The translations under genes and the position numbers were made by a program. Below are positions 25,745 to 38,700 of a stretch of DNA of 64,000 bases, piece after piece. Origin of the DNA: Sebastes aleutianus. Taxonomy: Eukaryota > Chordata > Actinopteri > Perciformes > Sebastidae. Position 1 is the stretch's first letter, and every line of letters begins with the position of its first letter. The notes under the pieces are model-generated. The model was not told the origin of the DNA and did not search any database. It saw only the letters and a list, made by a program, of their open reading frames with translations. The stretch covers positions 4,465,409 through 4,529,408 of the forward strand of contig CAKAKS010000067.1 in the NCBI GenBank assembly GCA_916700875.1. The letters run 5' to 3'.

Positions 25745-28700
25745 ATGGAGGAGCTTTATTTAGATAACATCGACGAATATGTCAACGACCACGATAAGAT
25801 AGTGAGTGCACCGTTTGTTCCTGATGTGTTCTCTGTTCTTGACGTTATTCTGGGCGAGATAATGACGACTCACTGACGGTAGAACCGAGTTACCGCCGGT
25901 AGGATCAGGAACTGAACTCCGTTCAAAAACCTGCCTGTTTACGGTTTGACTCCTTCTGGGTAATGCATTATATTAGTGATGGCTCGGCGGTCAACTACCT
26001 ACCATCTCTTTTGGGCTTGTGGTTAATTCGGCTCATGAATGATCTAGAAATAGTGCTGAAATTAAACAAGAGCGTAATTTTTGTAGTTGATAAACGTTAC
26101 CTTAGTTTCAGTTAACGTCACTGCTGGTTAACGTTACTGCTGGTTAGCGTTACTGCTGGTTGACGTCACTGTTGGTTAACGTCACTGCTGGTTAACGTCA
26201 CTGCTGGTTAGCGTTACTGCTGGTTGACGTCACTGTTGGTTAACGTCACTGCTGGTTAACGTCACTGTTGTTTAACGTCACTGCTGGTTGACGTCACTGT
26301 TGTCTAACGTCACTGTTGGTTGAGGTCACTACTAGTTAACGTCACTGCTGGTTAACGTCACTGCTTGTTAACGTCACTGTTGGTAACGTCACTGTTGGTT
26401 AACGTTAACGTCACTGCTGGTTAACGTTACAGCTGGTTGATGTCACTGCTGGTTCACGTTACCCGCCAACGGTTGTGTTCGTGAAATGGACGAACACTAA
26501 GATTTGTCAAAGGTTGAAAACTACATGAGGTTAACTTAACGTTAAATGTGTATCTTTATCAGTCAGCTTTCACCCACTGATGTCAGAGGCTGCTAAGGTA
26601 ACTTTGCCCATCAGGATCTAATCTAAATACTCATTCACACACCGATGGCTATGCCTTTGGGAGCAATTTGGGGTTAAGTGTCTTGCTCAAGGACACATCG
26701 ACATGTGACCCGGAGCAGCCGGGGATCGAACCACCGACCTTCCGATTGGTGGACAACCTGCTCTACCCTCTGAGCCCCTAGCTAACGTTACTGTAATTTA
26801 ACTTTAATGGTAACTTAGTCTGACAAATTAAATGCTAATTAGTGTTAATTGACGTTGTTTGAATAGCAGTTGTAGATGGAAATAGTCAATCATTACAGCC
26901 TCATTCATGTGGCAAGCAACATGTGAAGGTAAACACACCTGTCATGTGTTTTCTGTTCAACATGTGAATGTAACACACCTGTTGTCATGTGTTTTCTGTT
27001 CAACAGGTGACCTACAAATGGCTGAGCCTCACTCTGGGAGTCCATGTGAACACAGCCAAACAGTGAGTGTCACTCTGGCATCACGCAGAAATGGGGACAA
27101 GCCAAATATTTCTTCTCAGACAGTCTTTGAGTGATAAACATCAGATGTTCCAGATGTTCCTGTTTATTCTAGTTAATTGGAATCACAGGAGTTAGTGAAG
27201 GCACCTTATTGACAGTTTTGACGGTGGAGTCCTGAGGACAGATAACTCACATTGAGGACTGTAACATGTTTTCTGTTAAACCCTTTTACAAATGTATTTA
27301 ACAAAATGTGGCAACCTTCTTAAGAGCTTCAGTTTAGATTAAAAATCTCCTGGCCTTCCTCAGCAGATGGAGTTGCTCAGTTGTCATGGCCTATGGGCTT
27401 GTGGGCAGGTGATTACCATTTCCCATGGTATTTTTCTGTGATAACTGTTTCCAAGGTCAAGAAAGAACTCTCAAGTTCAACATCAGTGTTTGATTTTGTC
27501 TTAACACAAAGCAGCTGTACAATAACTATGCAAAATATAGTCTAAAATGATACACAATACAATTCTTATTCAAATCAAGAAAGAAAAATAATAAAAGAAT
27601 AATTAAACAAGGAGAGAATCTGATTTTCCATACATAGCAGCTTTCCATACCGCTAGAGATGCAGTCCAGCTGGTACCCAAAAACGATGAAAGTTCAGCTC
27701 CCATCCAGGTGTACTGACACCATCATAGGGTCTAACAGTATGCACTGACTTGTTGTAAGTGAAATGTAACCTTATGTGCTGCGAAGGTTTAACGCTACGT
27801 TCACACTACGAGCGTCAAAAGTAACAAAACAGGGAGTCGCCGTTGGAAGTGTTGCTCAATCGCTCGTTGACGCAGTAATGACGTTATGGCGCCTTCAGAT
27901 GGGGTCGTGTTTACCGTGTTGTTGAGAAGAGTCCATATGAACGCCTCCCCCCCCTCTTGTCGTATTCACAACCTCATAATGGAAAGTTTCTGAATACTCA
28001 GAGTTCACGAGTTGTGACGTGTTTGTTGACGTTGTCAGAAATGGTGGAGGCCATGGAAGTAATTTATTACAAGCATATTGTGTACACGACTTCCCATGTT
28101 TCATTTGAAGGCATCATTAAAAAGCACTGGGCTTTTTTTTTTTTTTAGATGGAACGAAACGGGCTGAAACACAAACATATGATTTGTTGACGCTTCACTA
28201 CGTCATTGGAGCGCTGAAAAGCTCAACTTTGATTTGTAGCGCGTGTCACGCCCGCCACGCATCGACAAGTGTCGGGCATCAGTTTTGTAGCTTCACTGGC
28301 TTCCATTGGAAATGCCTTGTAGCCTGTTGCTGAGTTGCTCGTAGTGTGAGCTCAGCATTAGTGCAGAGAAGATTATGCAGTAATCATTACATTGATATCA
28401 ATTATTTTGGAATACAGGATGATGTCACTTAACCATTACCAAGATAATTGAGGTCAGAGGCTGAGAACCTTTTAAAAATACAATAATTAAAATGTGTGTC
28501 TTGTTTTTCAGAATGCTCTTCCATTATTTGGATCACAAGAGGAAGGAGAGTTCAGCTCCGCTCCATGCCACCTACCTCGTGTCAGGGAAGTTTGTGGACA
28601 ATGGCCAAATGGTGAGAAACACAATGACTTAACAACAAGACTTGTTTTGATATTATTTGTATATTTCTATACACAGACCTTTCTTCTGGTTTCAGAGATT

Positions 28701-31700
28701 TGTTTTTATTTAGTTGTTGAGTGCTGATGTTGTGCTTCCTTTCAGAGTCACAAGGTGTCAGTTGTCAGAGAGGAGCAGTTGGAAGGTGTGTTAATATGTT
28801 ACCACTGTTTACTCTGTATTTGTGCAGCACTGTTGGCTAAATAAAACAATACGTATTTTTGGGAAGTTATTATAAGATTCAACATTTAGGGAGATATGTG
28901 TTGTAGAAGAGGCAGAAGCATCTAACCTCGAGTGTTTTCTTTTGCAGATTTCAAATCCAAGATGAGCTTGATAGTCAGTGTCCATGTCTACAGTGTCCAG
29001 AAAGCTTTACTGAAGGACAGCGGCCCCCTCTACAGCGTTGACTACGATGCCGTGAAAGACAATCTGAAGAACTGCAGCAGGTACGTTGGTCATATTTTTG
29101 TGTGTGCATAAAGGGGAAAATTGGCCACCTTTGATGTCCAGGCAGTGTTGATGGTAAATGTAGTTAATTGAAGCAATAAAGTCCTCAGTATAGGGCTGCA
29201 TAATGAATCGGATATGAATCGCGATCACCATTTTGGCTTCCCACATTTAAATGAACATGATCAACTGTGATATTGACGTTTTAAAATGCGTGCTCCGCTC
29301 ATTGATCACAACACGGAGTTGTTGTTCACATTGTAGCTTCACACTATGGGTGCGTTCGTTAATAGTTACTCCGAGCGACAGAGCGCACTCTGGCACAAAC
29401 TGGACCGTCCGTAAAGTCGGAGCGCTGTTGGAATGTAACGTTACCGTTCAGTTACTCAGAGCACCTCACTCTCGGGGCGGCGGAGCGTACTTTGGGCACT
29501 CGGAACAAAAGCATTAATGCCCAATCGCATATTTTTACTGAATATCGGGGCATCCCTAATAAAGATCACATTTATTTTCACTTACCTGATCGGACAACTG
29601 CATAAGGCATTCCATTTGCCCGAACACAGGGTTAGTGTGCCCCGGGCAAGCAGGCAAGCGTTAATATCGACCCTGGTCCCGATAACAACAGTTTTCACAA
29701 AAACAGTCAAAATGTTAAGATCATCAGGAGGAATATTCCCTTCTTCCATCCATATTCTACTCCATTACCTACTAGAGCTTGTGGTAGCTACAGGGTGAAT
29801 AAAGTGGCTCAGCAGTAGTCTACGGGTTGAAAAAGTTTAACTATACGACTGTCTGTCTTCATGAAAGTGTTGAATAGTTCCCTCCACTCTGTTTGCAGAT
29901 ACAGTGCGATCCGCTGTGCCAGTGCAGTACCCATGTCTTCTCTGGAGCTGCAGCAGACGAGAGAAATCCAGCGAGCTCCTTCACCAGAGCCTGAGAACAA
30001 AAGACCTGGCGTGAACGGAGATACTAATCTGGCTTCAAAACCTTCCTCCAAGCCACAGAAAGGCATCATGGGAATGTTTGCAATCAAGACTGCTCCTAAG
30101 AACCAGGATAGTGGCAAAGACGTTAAGTCGGAGCAGAAGGAGGATGCACCTGTGGTAGGACTTTGTAGTCTTTTGTGTGATTAACTGCGGTTTCCAAAGA
30201 AATAAACTACAGTAGCAGAGTGGTTGATGTAGTTTTTTATGGCTGTGTTTGATGTTTTAGGTCGATGCCCCCAAAAGCAAAGCAGCCGCAAAGGCCAATC
30301 CTATGATGAACTTCTTTGGGAGTCAAGCAGCAAGTGAGTAATGTTATCATCATCATACTCTTGTAGTCTTTCTGAACCTGAGTGGAATGTGTGGTAACCG
30401 GTAACTACTGCTACTGCAGTGTTACTCTGTCGGTGTTTCCATTTTGAAATGACATCATTTTGTAGAGTCAATTCAAAATACTTTATTCGTCCCTCGAGGA
30501 GCAATTTGAGGCAAGCAAGGTTGTAAACAGAAGTGCACATAGATAATTAATTTACATACGTAAATACACTATCTAAAAATACAAATATGATATTAGAAAG
30601 AGTTGGAATACACAAGGGTTAATGGTAGTGACCAGCAGTATCACTCCTTGTGCATGGACGGATAAATGGACTTGCACTTTTGACATTTTTTAACACAATA
30701 TGTGACTTATTGGGTATGTGCCTTTATGGTGTTGGACACATGCCATGAAGACTTTGGACTTGACTGTTTTTAGTAAAGTCCTGTGATCAGGCTCGCTGCA
30801 ACTTAGCCAAATATTTTTGTTCCCAGGCTGTTTGTTTCTGTTTTGCAACACCAGTACACTTTTCTTAGACTAATTTCTGCAGATATTTTTAGAGATTCAT
30901 TAAAGCCACATGAACAACTTGTCATTTTCGAGGCAGTGTGTTTATTGCCATACTCCTCTACCGCACTTATCCCAGAAAATGAACCAGCTGTCGCTTTCTG
31001 TCACTCAATGAGCCGTTTACCTTCAGTCTCTAGTATGAAGCTGAGGTAAGAACCTGAGGTCTGTACTACGAAGCAGGATTTGTGGTTATCGAGGTAACTT
31101 CAGGGTTAACTCTGGGTTTTCGGTACTACGAAGCTGGTTTACTTCTTAACGGCGTAGATCTCCATGGTAACTGATGCTGAACAGCTAACCTGCTCCAGAG
31201 CAGGTTATGTTCCAGATAAGAGATCAACTCGTATAAAAGCACCTCCTACTGACCAATCAGAGCTCAGTGTGGTGATTGATGGTAATATTACACACATATG
31301 AAGAAGTTTAAATCATAATCCAGGCTTAAAACAACACCGTTTAAACTGACGAATATGGGAAAGACAGCGGACTTTATGCTGGGGGTGTTTACCGCTTTGA
31401 TTTATATTTTTATATATATATTTTTTTTACTTGCTCTTGAGTCCGTTTCACACCGTCAGAGAGGGGGGAAGCAGCTGAAAGGATGTTTAAATAGTCATAG
31501 ACGCAACTTACCTCTTGTAGGGTAAAAACATGAGTAATCAATTAATCTATTGCACTCTTAAACGCTATTTATATCTAGACGACTATACCTGACTTTTGAG
31601 TATTCCATTAAATTAATAAGTCTGGTAATTTACACATTCACACATCGGGAGTTTTTTCATTTACCAGCTGTTCTTCCTGCATTTAGCAGCTTCAACTGTG

Positions 31701-34700
31701 TTACTTTTAGTCTGGATTAAGTGTTTAACTTCTTTGTATTTGGCTAATATAGTTTACTCTTTGTTAAATGTGCCACTCTGTCTGCTGTCAGTAGACTTGT
31801 CAATGTCTCTGATTGGTCAGATGTTGCAAACACCTCCCCGTTCATGTGAACGCGCTCACAGCCAGACTGAGAAACCCCGGGTTGATTTACCGAGTTGATA
31901 ACCAGCTTCGTAGTACAGTTTAGCGAGATCTCGTTTGTTAGGGTAAGTGAAGCCAGATAACGAGAAGATACCCCGGGTATGTTGAACTGACTTTGTAGTA
32001 CAGGCCTCTGGTAGAAGTAACTACCTCAGCTTCAGGTAAACCCTCTTTATCTTTACATGAACCCCAAGATCAACCCGATACAGACAGCGATACAATTGTA
32101 ATTGAAATAACCAAATCAAATGTCTATCTATATATCTAGTTCTGCTGATCTTTTAAAAATGTGATGGGAGAAAGTCATTTTAATTTTTTTAATTCAGTGA
32201 CTAATCACAACTTAACACTTCTCGCTTTCTCCAGAGAAACCAGAGATAACTGTGAAACAGGAAGAAGCAGCTCCGTCATCGTCCTCAGCAGAGCAGCGTC
32301 AGAGTTCACAGCCTGAAGAGAAAGCAGCTGCTGCAGCAGCGGAGCCGCCTAAAGACACCAAGAAAGACTCCAGGAGGTGTGTGATTTCCTATCAAAATTT
32401 AAGATAGAAACACAGACAAGAAACAGAATTTTGCATTTCTTCTTGAATTTAATGACTTACAGAAGAAATGTCAAAGTTTTAAAAGCTTTTGAAATATGGC
32501 GATAAATACATTTAAATAGAAGTCTTCCTTTTGTTGAAGCAAATCCAAGCGACTCGAGGATTCTGACAGTGAGGAGGAGAAAATGGACAAGAAAAAGAGA
32601 CGAAGGATTAAGAAGCCCGTACCAGACAGCAGCGATGAAGATGGTGAGCTGTTTACTTCACTCTGTTTTTGAAAAGTTTTAAAGAATAATTTAAGTTAAT
32701 AGGCTTCAAATAACATGAAAAATATTTTTGATAGTTGGTCACAGAAAAGGAATACGTAACATCTTTTATTTATTAGTTCACATTTAATGTAGTTTTATGG
32801 TCTGTCATAATGTTATAGTGTTATACAAATATCCTTAGTTACAGTTCAGAGTAATATGGCCTAGTTTATTTGTATTGTAAAGCCAGAATATTCAAGACCT
32901 TGTAAAAGAAGAAGGAATTCTGAAACAGGGAAATCAAAAAGCCTTTTAAAGAGAAATTCTAGAAAACTAATACTTGTTCACCTCTTCAGTCATTCCAGAT
33001 TCTCCACAGCCAATGGAAACAAGAGAACCGTCGCCCAGTCCTAAGAAGCAAATCAAGCCTGTTTTACATTCACATGTAAGTGATGAAACCTGCTGATTGA
33101 TAACTACATATATTTACTGCTCGGCTGGCTGAGTGTGGGGAAGAGACAGTCCATGTATCCTGCTATTAGACACTGATGAGTATTTAACACTGAACAGCTT
33201 ATTAAACAGAGATGTTTTTATTTCTACAGGCGGGGAACTCTGAAATGAAGACGAGGAAGAGGAGACGAGTGCTGAAATCTCGGACCTTTTTAGATGATGA
33301 AGGATGCATGGGTAGGAAAAGCAGACAGATGATTGAAAACTCATCCATTGACTGGATTACATTTATTAAATATAAACTACATGTAATTCATTTTCCAAAA
33401 AAACGTGACTTTATGCAGAATGTTTCTTTATAACATACACAACAGTATAACGCTGTCATAATAATGATTATTGTTATTATTACATCTATTATTAAGTTTT
33501 AACCAACACGTTTTTTTTAGCAATTCATCTGCCAAATATTTTCTTGATTAATCGGCTATAAAACATAAGGAAAGTTGTGAAATATGCACAACAAAATTTT
33601 CAAAACCCAAGCTGATGTCTTAAAATTGCTTGCTTTGTCTGACCGACTGTCCAAAACCAGGGCTGTCAGTCGATTAGAATAATGAATCGCGATTAATCGC
33701 ACGATTGTCCATAGTTAATCACACATTTTTTACCTGTTCAGAATGTAGGTTAAAGGGAGATTTTGTTTGCATTATGCAAATGTTGGTATATATTTAGTAT
33801 TAGAAATCAATTACCAACACCAAACAATGACAGATATTGTCCAGAAACCCTCACAGGTACTGCATTTAGCATAAAACAATATGCTCAAATCATAACATGG
33901 CAAACTGCAGCCCAACAGGCAACAACAGCTGTCAGTGTGCTGACTTGACTATGACTTGCCCCAAACTGCATGTGATTATCATAAAGTGGGCATGTCTGTA
34001 AAGGGGAGACTCATGGGTACCCATAGAACCCATTTACATATCTGGAGGTCAGAGGTCAAGGGACCCCTTTGAAAATGGCTATGCCAGTTTTTTCTTGCCA
34101 AAATTGCACGCTAGCTTTAATATTGAACGCGCTACAACCTCCGAAATATGGACTACATTAATAAAAGTAGTGGCGTTGAAATTAATTTGTGTTAACGCGT
34201 TCACTTCGACAGCCCTATCCAAAACCTACAGATATTTAGTTTACTATTATGGTCCTTAAAAAATAGCAAATATGAATATTTGTGAAATCAGAACTTTTTT
34301 GCTTAAAAAACAAACTGCAAGAATGTAATAACGACATTTTTGTTTCAGCTCTGATTCAATTCCATTGTAGTCTTTGTTTCCTTCTGATCTACTTTCTATG
34401 TGTATATAAATGGGATTTAAAATAATGGAGTTAAATACAGCACCACATACACACACAAGTCAAGTCCAAAATATATATATTTAATATATATATTATATAT
34501 ATTTTTTCCCACAGTGACAGAGAAAGGCTATGAGAGTGAATCGTACTCTGAAACAGAAGACGACGTTCAGGCCCCCAAACAAGTTCCTAAAGATCCCATC
34601 TCTGCAAAACTACCAGCCAGTAACAAACAGGAGGAAAAGAGAAGTCAGAAGAAAACATCTGCAAATGCAAATAAAGGAACTAAACAAGCTTCAATCATGG

Positions 34701-34720
34701 GATTTTTCCAAAAGAAATGA
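25745..34720 (+). CDS. DNA polymerase delta subunit 3 (p66/p68), 12 exons
   Basis: Accessory subunit of DNA polymerase delta, acting in the nucleus in lagging-strand synthesis and repair by linking the polymerase to PCNA. Exons: 25745-25801, 27007-27062, 28512-28611, 28746-28785, 28948-29080, 29899-30154, 30261-30333, 32235-32376, 32540-32643, 32990-33075, 33230-33311, 34515-34720. Every intron is GT-AG and phases agree, giving 444 codons plus stop (human about 466). The N-terminus MEELYLDNIDEYVNDH, the conserved TYKWLSLTLGVHV and VSVHVYSVQKALLKDSGPLY form the winged-helix region that binds subunit 2. The middle is charged and Lys/Ser-rich (exons 8-11). The C-terminus QASIMGFFQKK is a PCNA-interacting box (QxxIxxFF). 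Introns carry a minisatellite, a SINE and several MITEs. A damaged duplicate lies at 42266-47055. Confidence 0.95.
26108..26462. repeat. 16-bp minisatellite in pold3 intron 1
   Basis: About 20 copies of a unit like GTTAACGTCACTGCTG, with variants including GTTGACGTCACTG. Several variants create the palindrome TGACGTCA, the full cAMP-response element core. Whether it binds factors is unknown; the motif is a by-product of the repeat. Confidence 0.85.
26640..26785 (-). mobile_element. tRNA-derived SINE fragment (antisense) in pold3 intron 1
   Basis: Read on the minus strand it shows an A box around TAGAGCAGGTTGTCC and a B box GGTTCGATCCC, followed by GTCCTTGAGCAAGACACTTA, a common teleost tRNA-like SINE. 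No function inferred. Confidence 0.6.
27790..28360. mobile_element. MITE in pold3 intron 2
   Basis: AACGCTACGTTCACACTACGAGC is matched inverted by GCTCGTAGTGTGAGCTCAGC at the far end (only cores quoted in part). The interior is non-coding and includes a poly-T run at 28131-28147. The corresponding part of the duplicated pold3 intron (44385-44490) lacks it, though that copy also has a larger deletion there. Confidence 0.6.
29106..29190. repeat. Fragment of the 36.6-kb element family
   Basis: AAAGGGGAAAATTGGCCACC and GTGTTGATGGTAAATGTAGT match the left part of the element at 36581-37252. It lies in pold3 intron 5. Confidence 0.55.
30462..30560 (-). repeat. LINE 3'-end fragment in pold3 intron 7
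   Basis: On the minus strand, CAAATTGCTCCTCGAGGGAC followed by GAATAAAGTATTTTGAATTG is the typical 3' end of a teleost non-LTR element. The same fragment is in the duplicated copy at 45847-45930, so it was inserted before the duplication or copied by conversion. Confidence 0.5.
31055..32005. mobile_element. Element with GGTCTGTACTACGAAG inverted ends in pold3 intron 7
   Basis: The ends GAGGTCTGTACTACGAAG and the inverted CTTTGTAGTACAGGCCTC are joined by a second inner pair (GGTACTACGAAGCTGGTTT at 31121; AACCAGCTTCGTAGTACAG at 31900). The duplicate locus reads AAGAACCTGGTAGAAG straight through at about 46412, giving the empty site, with a target duplication of only 1-2 bp. No transposase; class unknown. 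Confidence 0.7.
33658..34217. mobile_element. hAT-like non-autonomous element in pold3 intron 11
   Basis: Ends CAGGGCTGTCAGTC and TTCGACAGCCCTA, flanked by the exact 8-bp duplication TCCAAAAC (33650-33657 and 34218-34225). An 8-bp target duplication and CAGGG-type termini are typical of the hAT superfamily. No coding sequence. It defines the family also seen at 9773 and 19510. Confidence 0.8.
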
Positions 34721-34895
34721 TGGAGGACGGCGTGAGGAACAAAAAGCCCTGCTGCAGACCGTCTGTAATGCTCTTTTGGTGAAACTGAAAGCTGAAACAC
34801 ACGATTGAGGAAAGCAAATCACATATGAAAAGACATGGTCGTGTCCAATTCAGGATGACAACCACTTCACCCTACTATTACCAGATGTCCTACTA

Positions 34896-34901
34896 AATAA
34901 A
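34896..34901 (+). terminator. pold3 polyadenylation signal
   Basis: AATAAA, 176 bp after the pold3 stop codon, is the first canonical signal downstream. Confidence 0.6.
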
Positions 34902-35775
34902 CATGAAATACTGAAACTAAACGCGTGTTTCCTCAAAGTAGACACAAGGATGTGTGTTAAAAGGATACGTGTGGGAGGTTGACAGGATTTCAGGTTGAGA
35001 AGAAAGTCTGTTGTAAAAGAATCTGATTAGCTGTTACACAAATCATAATGCTTTAAGTAAAGCAGCAAATTGGCATCTTTGCTATTAATTTACCACATTC
35101 TCAGAGGAAGGGAAGCACCCATGTTTATTTTTTGTTGTAATGTCATGTAACTGGTGCAACTACATGCCTTTTCAAATGATTGAATCATTTTAATATTTGC
35201 ACTTACTGCTGACTGGCTCTGAATCAGTTTGTCTAAAACCTAAAATGTAGAATATCAAAGTGAGTACTTCCAAGTGCTTGAATAAAAATGAACTATCCTA
35301 GGTCAGTGTGATCTAATCCAAAACTTGTATCGGCAGCCTGTTAATAAGTAATTGTGTAGGTTCAACCCACATTTGAACACTGAAAACTTCAGTGCAGATT
35401 TGGAGAGCAGGGGATTCTCACTACAGTCAGAAGAGGGGATGCAACTGATGATTATTTTAGTTATCACTTTTTTTGTTTTATTTGGTAAATCACTTACTCA
35501 ATAAAATGTCAGTATGAAATTGCTTGTGTTGTCTGACCATTGGTCCTAAACCCCAAGATAGTCAATTTACAATTCTATAAAACAGCTCAAACATCAGGTC
35601 ATCCACAGTGTTTGGTATCTGTGATTGATAAATGGCTTAAATTATTTTTTTTAAATTGTTTATTAGTTTTAATCGTCATTTAAGCAGTAATTTGAGCTCA
35701 TTATCACTGAAATCTCTGATTACATTGATGACTACAAGCTCATATGACAGCTGAAGTGTGACTTTGCAGGTCCTA
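34902..35775. other. Region between pold3 and SLC6 gene A
   Basis: The two genes converge here. 35305-35460 (for example GTGATCTAATCCAAAACTTG) has a diverged counterpart at 47420-47570, in front of gene B. No further gene. Confidence 0.6.
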
Positions 35776-38700
35776 TTAATCTGTTACTGCAAACGTCTTC
35801 AGTTCCACTGTCATCCCCTCTTCTTTAGTTTTTTCACTTTCCATCTGCCGGGCTGGATCTTCAGCAGGACGACAAAGGACGGACAAACGCTGGCACACGG
35901 GAAAGAATACGAGAAGTGAGTGAGTTTACACACAACTGTTATCATTATGAGTTAAGTAAAGTGAGCATTGTTGTGCTGGGGTGACACAACTGATTCTGAT
36001 AAATACAGATACACCACACATAGTATATTAACATCTGGAGGCTGCTGGTAGACCTTACAGAAGAGGTTGGTTCCATTCCCATGGTCCCTGTCAAACTATC
36101 ATGCACTCTGAGGTTTAGGATACTGTTGGGTTTTATTTTTTTGTGGCGACTGCTGTGTGTTCTTCCTAACATGATCTAAAACTCTTCTCTGAACACTGAC
36201 CTGTTTGAAGGTTCCTGCTGTCAAACACATCTGTCCAGCTGCCCAAAGTGGTACCATGAGAACAGAGGAGAGCGTCATGGTCCATCCTAGTGCGTACGCC
36301 CAGTCAGGGTAAATGTACCAGTCGTTAATCCTGAGGTGTTTGTAATCAACCAGGTACAGGATAAAGGAAATCTGTGAGGATGAGAATTACAAAGCAAAGT
36401 CCAGGGACATGCATAAATAACTGTTTAACAGACGGGCTTCACTAGATACAACCAAGAGGTTTTGGTGCTGCCGTGTAGTTTGTGTTGGAGTCTGAGTCTG
36501 AACAGCGTAGCCACACGCGAGCGCGCATGGGACACCAACCCGGAATGATTTATACGTGTAAGAAGTTACAAACAGTCCCTTTAAAGGGAAAATTTGCCAC
36601 TTATGTGGATGATGTGGATGTCCAATCAGTGTTGATGGTAAATGTAGTCAATGAAGCAATAAATTCCTGGGTGCGTATATTGACAGAGAAAGCTGAGTTT
36701 GCAGCTGCAAAATGTGTTCGTCCTGCACCCAGTGGCGTCATTTGAAATGACAACCTGTAGTTCTTCTTTGCATCACGTCACTATTTCAACTTGGATTTCT
36801 AGTCCCCCCCTCTGGGTAGCCAGGGGGGCGTTCAAAAACCGAACTTCTTGTTCTCTTGGCTTGTATTGTAAATTAGCTACATTTCCAACAGCGCAAAAGG
36901 CATCCCAAAATATGAGTGCAGAGGATGTTATGGACGAGGAAACATTTTACAGTGTTTTGGCTGACTTGGATATTCAGCTGTATTTATTTGAACCAGAATA
37001 TACGACGGAAGAAATGCAGCAGAGAGAGTCAGAGGCTGTGGCTGCATTTGTCATGCAAGAGGATATGGCCAAAGGGGAACCCTCTGGGCGTCAGGAGCTC
37101 GCACACAATAATGTAGGTTCCCCACAGGCAGGAGAACTCTGCTTTCTCAGTAAATATAGCATGCACTGAGGAATTTATGGCTTTAATTGACTACATTTAC
37201 CATCAACACCGACTGGACATCCACATAACAAGGTGGACATTTTTTCCTTTAATGAAGACTTTAGATGCAGCTAAAAATTCTAAAACTGCATTATTGTGGA
37301 CTCAACATTACAATTAACTAACTAAAAATTCATTGGATCACTTTAGGGCATCAAATTAGCTTTGAGTGCTATCAGAGTTTAGTTGTTTTAGCAAATTAAC
37401 CAAAATCAGCTGAACCGTGTAGACACTGGAAGACATATTCAAATGTACTCTGAGGAAACTGCTCAAGTTCAGGAAAGTATGTGAACTTATTGTTGACTAG
37501 TGAGGAGGGCCAAACAAAGTGTTAAAATGTTTCTGACTCACCAGTGACAACAGAGGAATGATGTATTTCCAGCATAGTTTGAAATAAACTGATGGTCTCT
37601 GTCCTGTCATGTCCTCAATTTTGTTAAAAAAGCGGTCAGCACCTGAAGGGGGTTCAGATATGTTAATGTATTTCATGTTCACATTATGTGAAGGTATTTT
37701 AATTATACTGCAAAATACTGATAAAGACAAGAATGTGATCAAGACCGGAGGACGATCTGTTCAACAAATTAAAACATTCAGATTATGACCAAAGCTATTG
37801 ATCATTTTGTTTGGTATTGTAAACCCTTTCAAAATAAGAGTATTTCTCTTTTAGGCAACAATTTCAGTCATCACAATGCCACACAGTTATGCAGATGACA
37901 CAGAGTTGTGCTTTATATCTCTGCTTTTCCCAGTTCTTTGTGTGCTCGTATTGCTTGTTTTAACAAATAATATCTGGATGACCAAAAATAGAAAGACAGA
38001 AGCTGTAGTCAGTATTTGACTGTCTGACTATCAGGGTAATCCTTTCTTGCCCATATTGTGAGTGACTTTTACTCACCAAAAATCCATCCTATAGCCAGGC
38101 ATTGACACACAGCCATGAAATCCTGACAGGCTCTGGTACAACCGTAATAATCAACAAGCTGGAATATGTAAATTCCTCCCTATAAAGGAAAGACAATTGA
38201 ATAATGGACATCATTTTGGAAACAATCAAAACATCAGTGTGATTTTATGTTTCAATATGCTTCATAGATATGTTTTTACATCAACATTTTGTTCACCTCA
38301 GTTACCAGGGGCAGGTGTATGAGGAAGAAGGACGAACAGATGACGAGGACAAAGATCTCATGTCTCACTGGTGCACGAAACAGCTTTGGAAACAGATCGC
38401 TCACTGAGGTGATGAAACACTCCACATTCACAAACTGGGGACAAAATGAAAGAAGCAAATAGTGCGATTTCTTGTGGCTACCTGTAAGTGTGCCTTCAGC
38501 TACAATTAATCAATAGTTAGTGCAACAATCTTACGTGTGTGTCGATACTCAGCAGAATGAGCATCAGGAAGAAGCAGACGGTCCAGAACTGTGGAAAAGG
38601 CATCATAGCTGTTGCCTGAGGGTAAGCAATGAAGGCCAAACCTGGACCTGTGTTGGACGTTAACGAGATACTGACATGCAAAATATATATAACATATCTT

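Noticed and set aside
26108..26462. Possible CRISPR-like array
   Set aside because: Direct repeats are contiguous with no unique spacers, and the host is a vertebrate.
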